From: Streptomyces sp. NBC_01351
Lineage (GTDB): Bacteria > Actinomycetota > Actinomycetes > Streptomycetales > Streptomycetaceae
Direction: 5' to 3'
Length of the DNA stretch: 64,000 bases
Assembly (NCBI RefSeq): GCF_036237315.1
Contig: NZ_CP108356.1
Coordinates: forward strand, 2,108,001-2,172,000
The position numbers were made by a program, and so were the translations under genes. Each line of letters opens with the position of its first letter. The stretch's first letter is position 1. Under the pieces are notes generated by a model, which saw nothing but the letters and a program-made list of their open reading frames with translations, was not told the DNA's origin and did no database searches. Shown one piece after another: positions 53,942 to 62,087 of this stretch.

Positions 53942-54370
53942 TCAGTGCTCCTGTCCGAGCGGTCGGAGTTCGTACTTCGGGTTGAAGAGCACCCGACGGC
54001 CGTGGCTCATGGAGATGCGCCCGGAAGCGATCAGACGGCGGCCGGGCTCGATTCCCACGATCGAGCGACGCCCGAGCCAGACCACGTCCAGCGCCGCCGA
54101 GCCGTCGAACAGCTCGGCCTCCAGGGCGGGAACGCCCGCGCGCGGCCGCAGGGTGACGGTACGCAGCGTTCCCGTCACCTTGACTATCTGGCGGTCGTGG
54201 CAGTCGCAGATCCGCGTACACCCCGCGGCTTCTGCGTCCTCTTGCAGCTCCGCCGAATGCAGCTCCTCCTGCGAGGTGGACAGCCGCTCTATCATCCGGC
54301 GGAACCGGCCCGCCGGCCTGGCCGACCTGGCCGGCTTGGCGGACTTCTCGGGACGCGGTTCAGCACTCAT
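53942..54370 (-). CDS. OB-fold nucleic-acid-binding protein
   Basis: A 142-aa protein. A basic N-terminal tail (KSAKPARSARPAGRFRR) is followed by a helix and an OB-fold-like domain from residue 60 (VKVTGTLRTVTLRP, ALEAELFDGSAALDVVWLGRR, RRLIASGRISMSHGRRVLFNP). It sits between the kdpE gene and DUF3159, a fixed order in streptomycetes. It is probably a small DNA- or RNA-binding protein; the target is unknown. Confidence 0.8.
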   Translation of the reverse strand: MSAEPRPEKSAKPARSARPAGRFRRMIERLSTSQEELHSAELQEDAEAAGCTRICDCHDRQIVKVTGTLRTVTLRPRAGVPALEAELFDGSAALDVVWLGRRSIVGIEPGRRLIASGRISMSHGRRVLFNPKYELRPLGQEH

Positions 54371-54408
54371 GACAAGAAGCCTACCGGCGTGCCCACCACC
54401 TATCGAAG

Positions 54409-55095
54409 CTACCGCTCGAAGCGGTACCCCATGCCCGGTTCGGTGATGAAGTGCCGGGGGTGCGAGGGGTCCGCCTCCAGTTTGCGGCGCAGCTGCGCCA
54501 TGTAGACCCGCAGGTAGTTCGTCTCGGTGCCGTACGAGGGCCCCCACACCTCCTGGAGGAGCTGCTTCTGGCTGACCAGCTTGCCCCCGTTGCGTACGAG
54601 GACCTCCAGCAGGTGCCACTCGGTGGGCGTCAGCCGTACGTCGCGGCCCTCCCGTACCGCCTTCTTGGCGGCCAGGTCCACCGTGAAGCCGGAGGTCTCC
54701 ACGACCACCTCGCCGTCGCCGGAGCCGGTGGACGGCTCGGCCCGGCGGACGGCGGCGCGCAGCCGGGCCAGCAGCTCGTCCATGCCGAAGGGCTTGGTGA
54801 CGTAGTCGTCGGCGCCCGCGTCGAGGGCCTCGACCTTCTCGTCGGAGGTGTGGCGGGCGGAGAGGACCAGGATCGGCACCCGGGTCCAGCCCCGCAGGCC
54901 CTTGATGACCTCGATCCCGTCCATGTCGGGCAGGCCGAGGTCGAGCAGCACCACGTCGGGGTGCCGGGCGGCCGCGAGCTCCAGTGCGCTCGCACCGTCG
55001 GCGGCGGCGTCGACCTCGTACTTGCGCGCCTTGAGGTTGATCACGAGGGCTCGGACGATCTGCGGCTCGTCTTCGACTACGAGCACCCGGGTCAT
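54409..55095 (-). CDS. kdpE: KdpE-type response regulator
   Basis: A 228-aa OmpR-family regulator. The receiver (residues 1-115) has the EDE acidic pocket, LLDLGLPDMDG with the phosphorylated Asp, and VTKPF with Lys. The winged helix (residues about 130-225) reads LTPTEWHLLEVLVRNGGKLVSQ and YMAQLRRKLE. The sensor gene upstream overlaps its start by four bases. No kdpFABC operon is in this window, so its targets are elsewhere. Known role of the family: response to K+ limitation. Confidence 0.93.
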   Translation of the reverse strand: MTRVLVVEDEPQIVRALVINLKARKYEVDAAADGASALELAAARHPDVVLLDLGLPDMDGIEVIKGLRGWTRVPILVLSARHTSDEKVEALDAGADDYVTKPFGMDELLARLRAAVRRAEPSTGSGDGEVVVETSGFTVDLAAKKAVREGRDVRLTPTEWHLLEVLVRNGGKLVSQKQLLQEVWGPSYGTETNYLRVYMAQLRRKLEADPSHPRHFITEPGMGYRFER

Positions 55096-57719
55096 TGAGG
55101 TCCTGCCTTCTGTCGTTCGGTATGGAGGTGTTCCAGGGTCGTGTCCGCACCGGGTCCGGTACTCCGGGCTTCGCTACGGGCTTCGCCGTCCACCGTGACG
55201 TGTGACGGCGTACGCCCTCGGCCCGCGGCGCGCAGGGTGAGCACCATGGTGAGTCCGCCGCCGGGGGTGTCCTCGGCCGACAGGGTGCCGTCCATGGCTT
55301 CGGCGAAGCCCCGGGCCACCGCGAGTCCGAGGCCCACGCCGGCTCCGCGCGGGGCGTCCCCGTGGCGCTGGAAGGGGGCGAAGATCCGGTCCTTGGCCTC
55401 GTCGGGCACGCCCGGTCCGCGGTCCACGACCCGCACCTCGACCCGGTCGCCGAGGAAGCTGGCCGCGACCAGCACCCGCTGCCCCGGCGGGCTGTACTTG
55501 ACGGCGTTCTCCACCACGTTGGCCACGGTCCGCTCCAGCAGCCCCGGGTCCACCGCGACCATGGGCAGGGTCTCGGGCACGTCCAGCAGCACGCTGTCCT
55601 CCGGTACGCCGCCCAGCGCCATCGGGACCACCTCGTCGAGGTCGATCTCCCTGATCAGCGGGGTGACGGTGCCGGTCTGCAGCCGGGACATGTCCAGCAG
55701 GTTGCCCACCAGGTGGTCGAGCCGGTCGGCGCCGTCCTCGATGCCTTCGAGGAGCTCGGCCCGGTCCTCCTCGGACCAGTCCACGTCGTCGGAGCGCAGG
55801 GAGCTCACGGACGCCTTGATGGAGGCCAGCGGCGTACGCAGGTCATGGCTCACGGCGGCCAGCAGCGCGGTCCGGATCCGGTTGCCCTCGGCCAGCCGGC
55901 GGGCCTCCTCGGCCTCCCCGACGAGGCGCTCCCGGTCCAGGACCACGGCGGCCTGGGCGGCGAAGGCCCCGAGCACCCGGCGGTCCTCGGCGGGCAGCAC
56001 CCGGCCGGACAGGGCGAGGGCCATGTGGTCCCCGATGGGCATGTCCACATCGGCGTCCTCGGGCCGGTCCACGGGGCGCGGACCCACGCTGCCGGCCCGT
56101 GTCCAGGGCTCCACGCCGCCCGCGCGCTCCAGCAGGGCCACGGACTCCATCGCGAAGGTCTCCCGGACCCGTTCCAGCAGTGCGGGCAGCGCGGTCTCCC
56201 CGCGCAGCACGCTGCCGGCCAGGAAGGAGAGGATCTCGGACTCGGCGCGCAGCCGCGCGGCCTGGTGGGTGCGCCGGGCGGCCAGGTCCACCACCGAGGC
56301 GACCGAGACGGCGACCCCGAAGAAGATGGAGATCGCCACGATGTTCCTGGGGTCGGAGACGGTGAACCGGTGCAGCGGCGGGGCGAAGTAGTAGTTCAGC
56401 AGCAGTGAGCCGCAGGCGGCCGAGGCGAGGGCCGGCCAGAGCCCGCCGAGCAGCGCCGCGGCCACGGTCAGCGCCAGGAAGAGCAGCATGTCGTTGGCGA
56501 GCCCGGGGTCCGCCTCGACGTGTGTGAGCAGCAGGCACAGCAGCACGGGGAGGATCACGCCGACCACCCAGCCGGCGACGATCCGGGGCCGGCCGAGGCG
56601 GGCCGCGGAGCGGACCACGGGCAGTCCGCGCCCCTTGGCCACCTCCTCGTGCGTGACGATGTGCACGTCGAGGTCGGGGCCGGAGTCGCGGGCCACGGTG
56701 GCGCCCACGCCGGGGCCGAAGACGTACTGCCAGGCCTTGCGGCGGCTGGAGCCGAGCACGATCTGGGTGGCGTTGACCCCGCGGGCGAAGGCGAGCAGCG
56801 CGTCCGGGACGTCGTCGCCGATCACATGGTGAAACGTTCCCCCCAGGTCCTCGACCAGGGTCCGCTGGATCGCCAGCTCCTTCGGCGAGGCCGCCGTCAG
56901 GCCGTCGCTGCGGGCGATGTACACGGCGAGGATCTCGCTGCCGGAGCCCTTGGCCGCCATCCGGGAGGCGCGCCGGATCAGCGTGCGCCCCTCCGGCCCG
57001 CCGGTGAGCCCCACGACGATCCGTTCGCGCGCCTGCCAGGTGGAGCGGATGTCGTGCTCGCCCCGGTACTGCTGGAGGTACTCGTCCGCCCGGTCGGCCA
57101 CCCACAGCAACGCGAGCTCGCGCAGGGCGGTGAGGTTGCCGGGGCGGAAGTAGTTGGACAGGGCCGCGTCGACCTTGTCGGGCTTGTATATGTTCCCGTG
57201 CGCCATCCGCCGGCGCAGCGCCTGCGGGGACATGTCGACCAGTTCGATCTGGTCGGCCCGCCGGACCACCTCGTCGGGCACGGTCTCCCGCTGCCGGACC
57301 CCGGTGATCGACTCGACCACGTCCCCGAGGGACTCCAGGTGCTGGATGTTGACGGTGGACACGACGTCGATGCCCGCGCGCAGCAGCTCCTCGACGTCCT
57401 GCCAGCGCTTGGCGTTGCGCGAGCCCGGCACGTTGGTGTGCGCGAGCTCGTCCACGAGCGCGATGGCGGGCCCGCGGGCCAGCAGGGCGTCCACGTCCAT
57501 CTCGGTGAAGGCGGCGCCGCGGTACGTCAGCTCCCTGCGCTCCACCTGCTCCAGCCCGTGCAGCATCACCTCGGTGCGCGGCCGCCCGTGGTGCTCGACG
57601 AATCCGACGACGCAGTCGGCGCCCCGCTCCACCCTGCGGTGGCCCTCGGAGAGCATCGCGTAGGTCTTGCCCACACCGGGTGCCGCGCCGAGATAGATCC
57701 TTAGCTTGCCGCGTCCCAT
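55092..57719 (-). CDS. kdpD: KdpD-type sensor histidine kinase
   Basis: An 875-aa protein; the ATG at 57719 starts the conserved KdpD domain (GKLRIYLGAAPGVGKTYAM with Walker A). Residues about 20-220 are KdpD-N, 230-370 a Usp-like domain (VGLTGGPEGRTLIRRA). Four membrane segments lie near 400-490 (GVILPVLLCLLL, LFLALTVAAALLG). A GAF-like part follows, then HisKA with AVSHDLRTPLASIK (phospho-His) and HATPase (NVVENAVKYS, DRGPGVP, GVGLGLAVARGFAE). Full length. It overlaps kdpE by four bases (ATGA). It senses K+/turgor, and in related organisms its Usp part binds c-di-AMP. Confidence 0.95.
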   Translation of the reverse strand: MGRGKLRIYLGAAPGVGKTYAMLSEGHRRVERGADCVVGFVEHHGRPRTEVMLHGLEQVERRELTYRGAAFTEMDVDALLARGPAIALVDELAHTNVPGSRNAKRWQDVEELLRAGIDVVSTVNIQHLESLGDVVESITGVRQRETVPDEVVRRADQIELVDMSPQALRRRMAHGNIYKPDKVDAALSNYFRPGNLTALRELALLWVADRADEYLQQYRGEHDIRSTWQARERIVVGLTGGPEGRTLIRRASRMAAKGSGSEILAVYIARSDGLTAASPKELAIQRTLVEDLGGTFHHVIGDDVPDALLAFARGVNATQIVLGSSRRKAWQYVFGPGVGATVARDSGPDLDVHIVTHEEVAKGRGLPVVRSAARLGRPRIVAGWVVGVILPVLLCLLLTHVEADPGLANDMLLFLALTVAAALLGGLWPALASAACGSLLLNYYFAPPLHRFTVSDPRNIVAISIFFGVAVSVASVVDLAARRTHQAARLRAESEILSFLAGSVLRGETALPALLERVRETFAMESVALLERAGGVEPWTRAGSVGPRPVDRPEDADVDMPIGDHMALALSGRVLPAEDRRVLGAFAAQAAVVLDRERLVGEAEEARRLAEGNRIRTALLAAVSHDLRTPLASIKASVSSLRSDDVDWSEEDRAELLEGIEDGADRLDHLVGNLLDMSRLQTGTVTPLIREIDLDEVVPMALGGVPEDSVLLDVPETLPMVAVDPGLLERTVANVVENAVKYSPPGQRVLVAASFLGDRVEVRVVDRGPGVPDEAKDRIFAPFQRHGDAPRGAGVGLGLAVARGFAEAMDGTLSAEDTPGGGLTMVLTLRAAGRGRTPSHVTVDGEARSEARSTGPGADTTLEHLHTERQKAGPQ

Positions 57720-57839
57720 GGGGCCATTCTCAGTGACCTTTGCCCCGTTCACGCACCTTTGGCGCCCCGTGCGCCGATCCCTGACGGATCCCTGACGCGG
57801 GTGTTTCGCCGCGCCGGCGCCGACGCCGTGAAACACCGC

Positions 57840-57866
57840 GGGCCGTACCCCCAAGGAGTACGGCCC
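57840..57866 (-). terminator. Hairpin after DUF3710 gene
   Basis: GGGCCGTAC and GTACGGCCC (9 bp) flank a nine-base loop, 38 bases downstream of the DUF3710 stop on the minus strand and 121 bases upstream of kdpD. It separates the two transcription units. Confidence 0.65.
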
Positions 57867-57903
57867 ACGGCCTGAAACGTTCGTCGCCCTCGCGCAGCGG
57901 GGG

Positions 57904-58695
57904 TCAGCGAACCTCGGTGATCTCCGGGCCGCGCTCCAGCTGGCCCATGCCACCGCCGAAGCGGGAGCCTTCCTCCTGCTGCTCCTCCGTCGTCTGCACG
58001 CCGTCCGGCACCATCTGGGCGTCGTTCGGCAGCTTCAGGACGATCGGGTCGCGGGGGGCCATCGGGCCGTCGCCGCGGACGACGACGGTGTCCCGGAAGA
58101 TCTGCTCCAGCACGCCGGCCGACTCGGGGCGCACCGCGCCCTGGCCGGAAATGACGCCCCGCAGGAACCAGCGCGGGCCGTCGACGCCCACGAAGCGGAC
58201 CAGCTGGGCGCCGGTCTGCCCGTCCGGGAGCGGTACGGGAACCTGCGCGCGCAGCTCCCAGCCCAGCGGACCCTCGACCTCGTCGATGATGCCGCCCTGC
58301 TGGGTGATGCCCGAGGCGATCTCCTCGCGGACCTCGCCCCAGATGCCTTCCTTCTTGGGCGCGGCGAAGGCCTGCAGCTGTACGGCGCTGTCGCGCAGCA
58401 CCACGGTCGCGGCCACGATCGCGTCACCGGCGACCTCGACGCGCAGCTCCATGCCCTCGACCCCGGGTACGAAGATGCCACCCAGGTCGACCCGGCCGTC
58501 GGCCGGGTTGCCGAGCACCTCGGAGACGTCCCACGGGCCGTCGGGCCGGGGGGCCGGGGGCAGGTTCACGCGGCGCGGGCGGGCCGCGTCGTCCTGCTCG
58601 TCGGCGTCGGCCTCAGCGCCGTCCACGCTGTCGACGACCTGCTCGGCCGCGCCGCCGTCCTTGACGGAGTCGTTCTTCTTGCGACGTCCGAACAC
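57904..58695 (-). CDS. DUF3710 protein
   Basis: A 263-aa soluble protein with a GTG start (MFGRRKKND). An acidic N-terminal tail (AEADADEQDDAA) precedes the DUF3710 domain (GPWDVSEV, VRVDLGGIFVPG-like block, ALQAFAAPK-like block, WFLRGVISGQGA). No catalytic motif is visible. In actinobacteria it follows dut, as here, 1 bp apart. Function unknown. Confidence 0.85.
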   Translation of the reverse strand: MFGRRKKNDSVKDGGAAEQVVDSVDGAEADADEQDDAARPRRVNLPPAPRPDGPWDVSEVLGNPADGRVDLGGIFVPGVEGMELRVEVAGDAIVAATVVLRDSAVQLQAFAAPKKEGIWGEVREEIASGITQQGGIIDEVEGPLGWELRAQVPVPLPDGQTGAQLVRFVGVDGPRWFLRGVISGQGAVRPESAGVLEQIFRDTVVVRGDGPMAPRDPIVLKLPNDAQMVPDGVQTTEEQQEEGSRFGGGMGQLERGPEITEVR

Positions 58696-58696
58696 G

Positions 58697-59242
58697 TCAC
58701 TGTCCTTCCCGGTCGGTTACGACCGAAGCGTAGCCATTCCCACCCTGCTGACCAGCGCCGGATCCGGCCACGGCCGCATGACCGCCGGTGGAGCCGAAAC
58801 CCCCCTCGGCCCGGGCCGAGCCGGGAAGTTCCGCCACCTCGTGGAAGCGCACCTTCTCGACCCTCTGGACAACCAGCTGGGCAATGCGGTCGAAACGCTC
58901 GAACCGGACGCTCTCGCGAGGGTCGAGATTGACCACGATCACCTTGATCTCTCCACGGTACCCGGCATCCACCGTCCCGGGGGCATTCACGAGCGCGAGC
59001 CCGCACCGGGCGGCCAGGCCCGAGCGCGGGTGCACGAAGGCCGCGTACCCGTCGGGCAGCGCGATGGACACGCCGGTGGGCAGCACGGCCCGCTCGCCGG
59101 GGGCGAGCTCGGCGGCCTTCGTGGTCACCAGGTCGCAGCCGGCGTCGCCGGGGTGGCCGTACTCCGGGATGGGCACCTCGGGGTCGACGCGGCGGATCAG
59201 CACGTCGACGTCATGACGCGGGACGTTGTCGTTCAGGGACAT
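58697..59242 (-). CDS. dut: dUTP diphosphatase
   Basis: A 181-aa trimeric dUTPase. The five motifs are visible: DAGCDLVT, PRSGLAARCGL, NAPGTVDAGYRGE, RFDRIAQLVV and RAEGGFGSTG. It hydrolyses dUTP to dUMP and keeps uracil out of DNA. The C-terminal 20 residues after GGFGSTGG are extra and low in complexity. Its ATG overlaps the stop of the upstream thioesterase gene by one base. Confidence 0.96.
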   Translation of the reverse strand: MSLNDNVPRHDVDVLIRRVDPEVPIPEYGHPGDAGCDLVTTKAAELAPGERAVLPTGVSIALPDGYAAFVHPRSGLAARCGLALVNAPGTVDAGYRGEIKVIVVNLDPRESVRFERFDRIAQLVVQRVEKVRFHEVAELPGSARAEGGFGSTGGHAAVAGSGAGQQGGNGYASVVTDREGQ

Positions 59243-59826
59243 CAGGGGTTCACCTCGAAGGCGCGTGCGCGCCTGACCTGGTCCGGGTCGGCCATCGCCG
59301 CCTGGATCTCCTCGGGCCGACCGTTGTCGATGAAGTGGTCGACCTTCACCTCGATGAACAGCGCGTCCGCGCGCACGGCGATCGGGCCCTCGGGCCCGCC
59401 TATGCGCCCGACCGCACTGCAGTAGATCTTCCGCCCGGCCACGGCCGTGACCTCGGCCTCCAGGTACAGCACGGTGTCCACGGGCACCGGCCGTACGAAG
59501 TCGGTCTCCAGCCTGCCCGTCACCGCGATGACGCGCAGCAGCCAGTTCAGGGAGCCGAGGGTCTCGTCGAGCGCGGTGGCCAGCACCCCGCCGTGGGCGA
59601 GACCCGGGGCACCCTGGTGCGCGGGCTTGACGGTGAACTCGGCACTGACGCGTACGCCCTCGCCCGCCCGGGCCTCCAGGTGGAGTCCGTGGGGCTGGCT
59701 CCCGCCGCACCCGAAACAGTGCTCGTAGTGCGCACCGAGGAGCTCGCCGGGTGCGGGGGCATCGGGGTGCCGGACCGGCGCGGTGGCATCGGCCGGGGGC
59801 GTCAACGCTGTGTTTCGTCCACTCAC
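59242..59826 (-). CDS. PaaI-type hotdog-fold thioesterase
   Basis: A 194-aa protein. Residues about 35-165 form a single hotdog domain (HCFGCG, APGLAHGGVLATALDETLG, TDFVRPVPVDTVLYLEAEV). The catalytic part uses HGG and the helix Asp/Glu (ALDETLG). The GTG start is chosen because it directly precedes the conserved part; further upstream the reading frame is unlike any protein. Cytoplasmic, possibly cleaving acyl-CoA. It is coupled to dut. Confidence 0.85.
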   Translation of the reverse strand: MSGRNTALTPPADATAPVRHPDAPAPGELLGAHYEHCFGCGGSQPHGLHLEARAGEGVRVSAEFTVKPAHQGAPGLAHGGVLATALDETLGSLNWLLRVIAVTGRLETDFVRPVPVDTVLYLEAEVTAVAGRKIYCSAVGRIGGPEGPIAVRADALFIEVKVDHFIDNGRPEEIQAAMADPDQVRRARAFEVNP

Positions 59827-59884
59827 AGCCGCAGACCTTACCCGCGCGGCTACCCGCCGGTCGCCTCGTGGCAGGCTTGGCGGT

Positions 59885-60373
59885 ATGCAGCTCTCCCCCG
59901 CGCACCACGACGAACGCCTGACCGCGCCCCGCTCCTGGTGGTTCATCGCCGTACTCATCGGGCTCGCGTGCGCGCTGATGCTGCTGCCGCTGGGCACCCT
60001 GCCGCTCCTGGCCGGCCTGGTCGGCGGCACCGCGCTCGCCGGTCTGCTGGTGAGCTCGTACGGGTCCGCGCGCGTGCGCGTGGTGAACGGCGCGCTGGCG
60101 GCCGGGGATGCCCGGATCCCGGTGGCGGCCCTCGGCGAGCCCGAGGTGCTGGACGCCGAGGAGTCCCGCGCCTGGCGCTCGTACAAGGCCGACGCCCGCG
60201 CCTTCATGCTGATGCGCAGCTACGTGCCGACGGCGCTCCGCGTCGAGATCACGGACCCGACGGACCCGACGCCGTACGTCTACGTCTCCACCCGCGAGCC
60301 GGAAGCACTGGCGGCGGCGATCATGGCAGCCAAATCCAGCTCCGCCGAAACCTCCAGCCCCGCCGGCGCTTGA
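59885..60373 (+). CDS. DUF3093 membrane protein
   Basis: A 162-aa protein with two membrane segments close to the N-terminus (WFIAVLIGLACALMLL and LPLLAGLVGGTALAGLL), then a soluble domain (ARVRVVNGALAAGD, MLMRSYVPTALRVEI). The last ten or so residues (SSAETSSPAGA) and the stop codon are encoded inside an extragenic repeat, so the natural C-terminus was probably replaced when the repeat inserted. Confidence 0.85.
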   Translation: MQLSPAHHDERLTAPRSWWFIAVLIGLACALMLLPLGTLPLLAGLVGGTALAGLLVSSYGSARVRVVNGALAAGDARIPVAALGEPEVLDAEESRAWRSYKADARAFMLMRSYVPTALRVEITDPTDPTPYVYVSTREPEALAAAIMAAKSSSAETSSPAGA

Positions 60374-60466
60374 GGCGACCTTCCAGCCCCGCCGGCGCTT
60401 GAGGCGTGGGGGTCCCCCCGGACGGAGTCTGGGGGAAGGTTCGGGGCGGAGCCCCGGCAGCGGCGC
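60354..60466. repeat. Streptomyces extragenic repeat (copy 2, with extra half-copy)
   Basis: 60383-60466 matches 53091-53173 almost throughout. A shorter first unit (CAGCCCCGCCGGCGCTTGAG) at 60354-60373 gives a 1.3-fold copy. It overlaps the 3' end of the DUF3093 gene and reaches the stop of the next gene. Confidence 0.75.
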
Positions 60467-61396
60467 TCAGTCCTTGGTCGCCGGGTTCGCCTCCGGGTCG
60501 GCGGCCTCAAGGGCGGCCCTGGCGGCCTCGGGAAGGGGCTGGGTGGGCTGTTCAAGGGGCGGCAGGGCCGGCAGGGCGTCCCAGGACACGGCGCGGCTCC
60601 GCAGGTCCGCACGGACCTTCTCCGCGAGTTTCCGCGTATCGCGGCGGTTCATGACCGCGCCCACCGCCGCGCCGATCATGAACGGCATGAGGTTCGGCAG
60701 GTTGCGGAACATCCGCTTCATGATCTGCTGGCGCAGTTCGCGCTTCATCTGACCGCCGAGCGCCGCGTTCAGCGTCGTCGGTTTGGTCAGGTCGACCCCG
60801 CGCTCCTCCGTCCAGGAGGTCAGGTAGGCGAAGCTGCGCTCCTTGAGCGTGCCGGGCGCCCGCAGGCCGTAGACCTCGTGGAGCTCGGCGATGAGCTTCA
60901 GCTCGATCGCCGCGACCCCGGTGATCTCGGCGGCCATTTCCATCGGCATGGCGGGCGGGACGGGCAGCATGGCCGCCGCTCCGATGCCCGCGCCGACGGT
61001 GGAAGTGCCGTTGGCGGCTCCCGAGATCAGCTTGTCGGCAAGCTGATCGGGGCCGAGGCCCGGGAACTGTGCGCGCAGGGTCGCGAGGTCCCGAACCGGA
61101 ACGCGCGGTGCGTTCTCGATGATTCTTTCGGTGATGTGCAGGGCGGCGTCCCTGACACTTTCGCCGCCCTTGCGCATACCGTTTTTGACGGCTTGCAGCC
61201 GACGAGCCCCGGACCGCTGCCGGGACGCCTCGTCGGCCCCTGTGGCCGACGGCACCGCTATCGCGGTGCCGGAGGGCACGGCGGGGCCGCCGGGGGCTCC
61301 AGGACCCGTTTCCGGGTCCGTGGTGGCCACCTGCGTCTCCGCCGATTCACCACGTTTTCGCAAGAGGCGCTTGCGAAACGGTGTCGAGCCAGCCAC
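60467..61396 (-). CDS. Conserved hypothetical protein
   Basis: A 309-aa protein. The N-terminus is basic then Pro/Gly-rich. A conserved-looking middle (IIENAPRVPVRDLATLRAQFPGL, ADKLISGAANGTSTVGAGIGAAAMLPVPPAMPMEMAAE) has two hydrophobic stretches, and the C-terminus is helical. It may be a weak relative of EcsC, but I am not sure. It lies 12 bp downstream of the DUF4193 gene, so the two are co-transcribed. Confidence 0.6.
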   Translation of the reverse strand: MAGSTPFRKRLLRKRGESAETQVATTDPETGPGAPGGPAVPSGTAIAVPSATGADEASRQRSGARRLQAVKNGMRKGGESVRDAALHITERIIENAPRVPVRDLATLRAQFPGLGPDQLADKLISGAANGTSTVGAGIGAAAMLPVPPAMPMEMAAEITGVAAIELKLIAELHEVYGLRAPGTLKERSFAYLTSWTEERGVDLTKPTTLNAALGGQMKRELRQQIMKRMFRNLPNLMPFMIGAAVGAVMNRRDTRKLAEKVRADLRSRAVSWDALPALPPLEQPTQPLPEAARAALEAADPEANPATKD

Positions 61397-61408
61397 GGCC
61401 GACGCCTC

Positions 61409-61705
61409 TCAGTCGCAGTCGCGGCAGATCGGCTGACCGTTCTTCTCGCGTGCCAGCTGGCTGCGGTGGTGCACCAGGAAGCAGCTCATGCAGGTGAACT
61501 CGTCGGCCTGCTTGGGCAGGACCCGGACGGCCAGCTCCTCATTGGAGAGGTCCGCACCGGGCAGCTCCAGGCTTTCGGCCGAGTCGAACTCGTCCATGTC
61601 GACGGACGAGGACGACTTCTCGTTCCGTCGTGCCTTCAGCTCTTCAATGCTGTCGTTGTCGACGTCGTCGTCGGTCTTGCGTGGGGTGTCGTAGTCCGTT
61701 GCCAT
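61409..61705 (-). CDS. DUF4193 zinc-ribbon protein
   Basis: A 98-aa acidic protein with a C-terminal C-x2-C...C-x2-C zinc ribbon (FTCMSCFLV, ICRDC). It has the family's opening MATDYDTPRK and a charged helix (ELKARRNEK). It is conserved in Streptomyces beside cutRS. It probably binds RNA polymerase or another large partner, but this is not known. A GGGGGAG ribosome site precedes the ATG. Confidence 0.88.
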   Translation of the reverse strand: MATDYDTPRKTDDDVDNDSIEELKARRNEKSSSSVDMDEFDSAESLELPGADLSNEELAVRVLPKQADEFTCMSCFLVHHRSQLAREKNGQPICRDCD

Positions 61706-62087
61706 TGTTCGCTCTCCCCCTCTGGGTGTTAGCGGTGTCTCAGCGCACGTAACGCGCGAGAGGCCGGACTTGTGCCCGACCTGAGGCGGAGATTTTGCCT
61801 CACATCAAGGTCTGTTACTCAATCGACACCCAGCCGCACGCCTGAAGAGCCGATTGGCTGGGATGACGACCGGGACCGTACACGGTCCGGGGGCCGTCTT
61901 GCACAAACGCCACCCCGTGTATTTCCCGCCATTAGGGGGGCCGGAAACCCGGACTTCCCGGGCTTTCCGGCCGCCCCGGGGTCACTGAACGCACATGGCC
62001 GGACACTGGGCACTGTGATCGATCACACAGAATCAAGCGACTGCACAGGGCAAGCATTCAGCCAACAGCGAACACGGGGTCGGGATC
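61706..62087. other. 382-bp intergenic region between DUF4193 and cutS
   Basis: It holds the DUF4193 ribosome site and presumably its promoter (no clear -35/-10), and the cutS terminator at 61939-61972. A 6-bp inverted repeat TGAGGC...GCCTCA (near 61781-61801) is visible but weak. No gene is seen. Confidence 0.5.
61939..61972 (-). terminator. Likely terminator of cutRS
   Basis: GGCCGGAAACCCGG pairs with CCGGGcTTTCCGGCC, with one bulged C and a loop of five bases. It begins 115 bases after the cutS stop on the minus strand. No long T-run. Confidence 0.5.
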
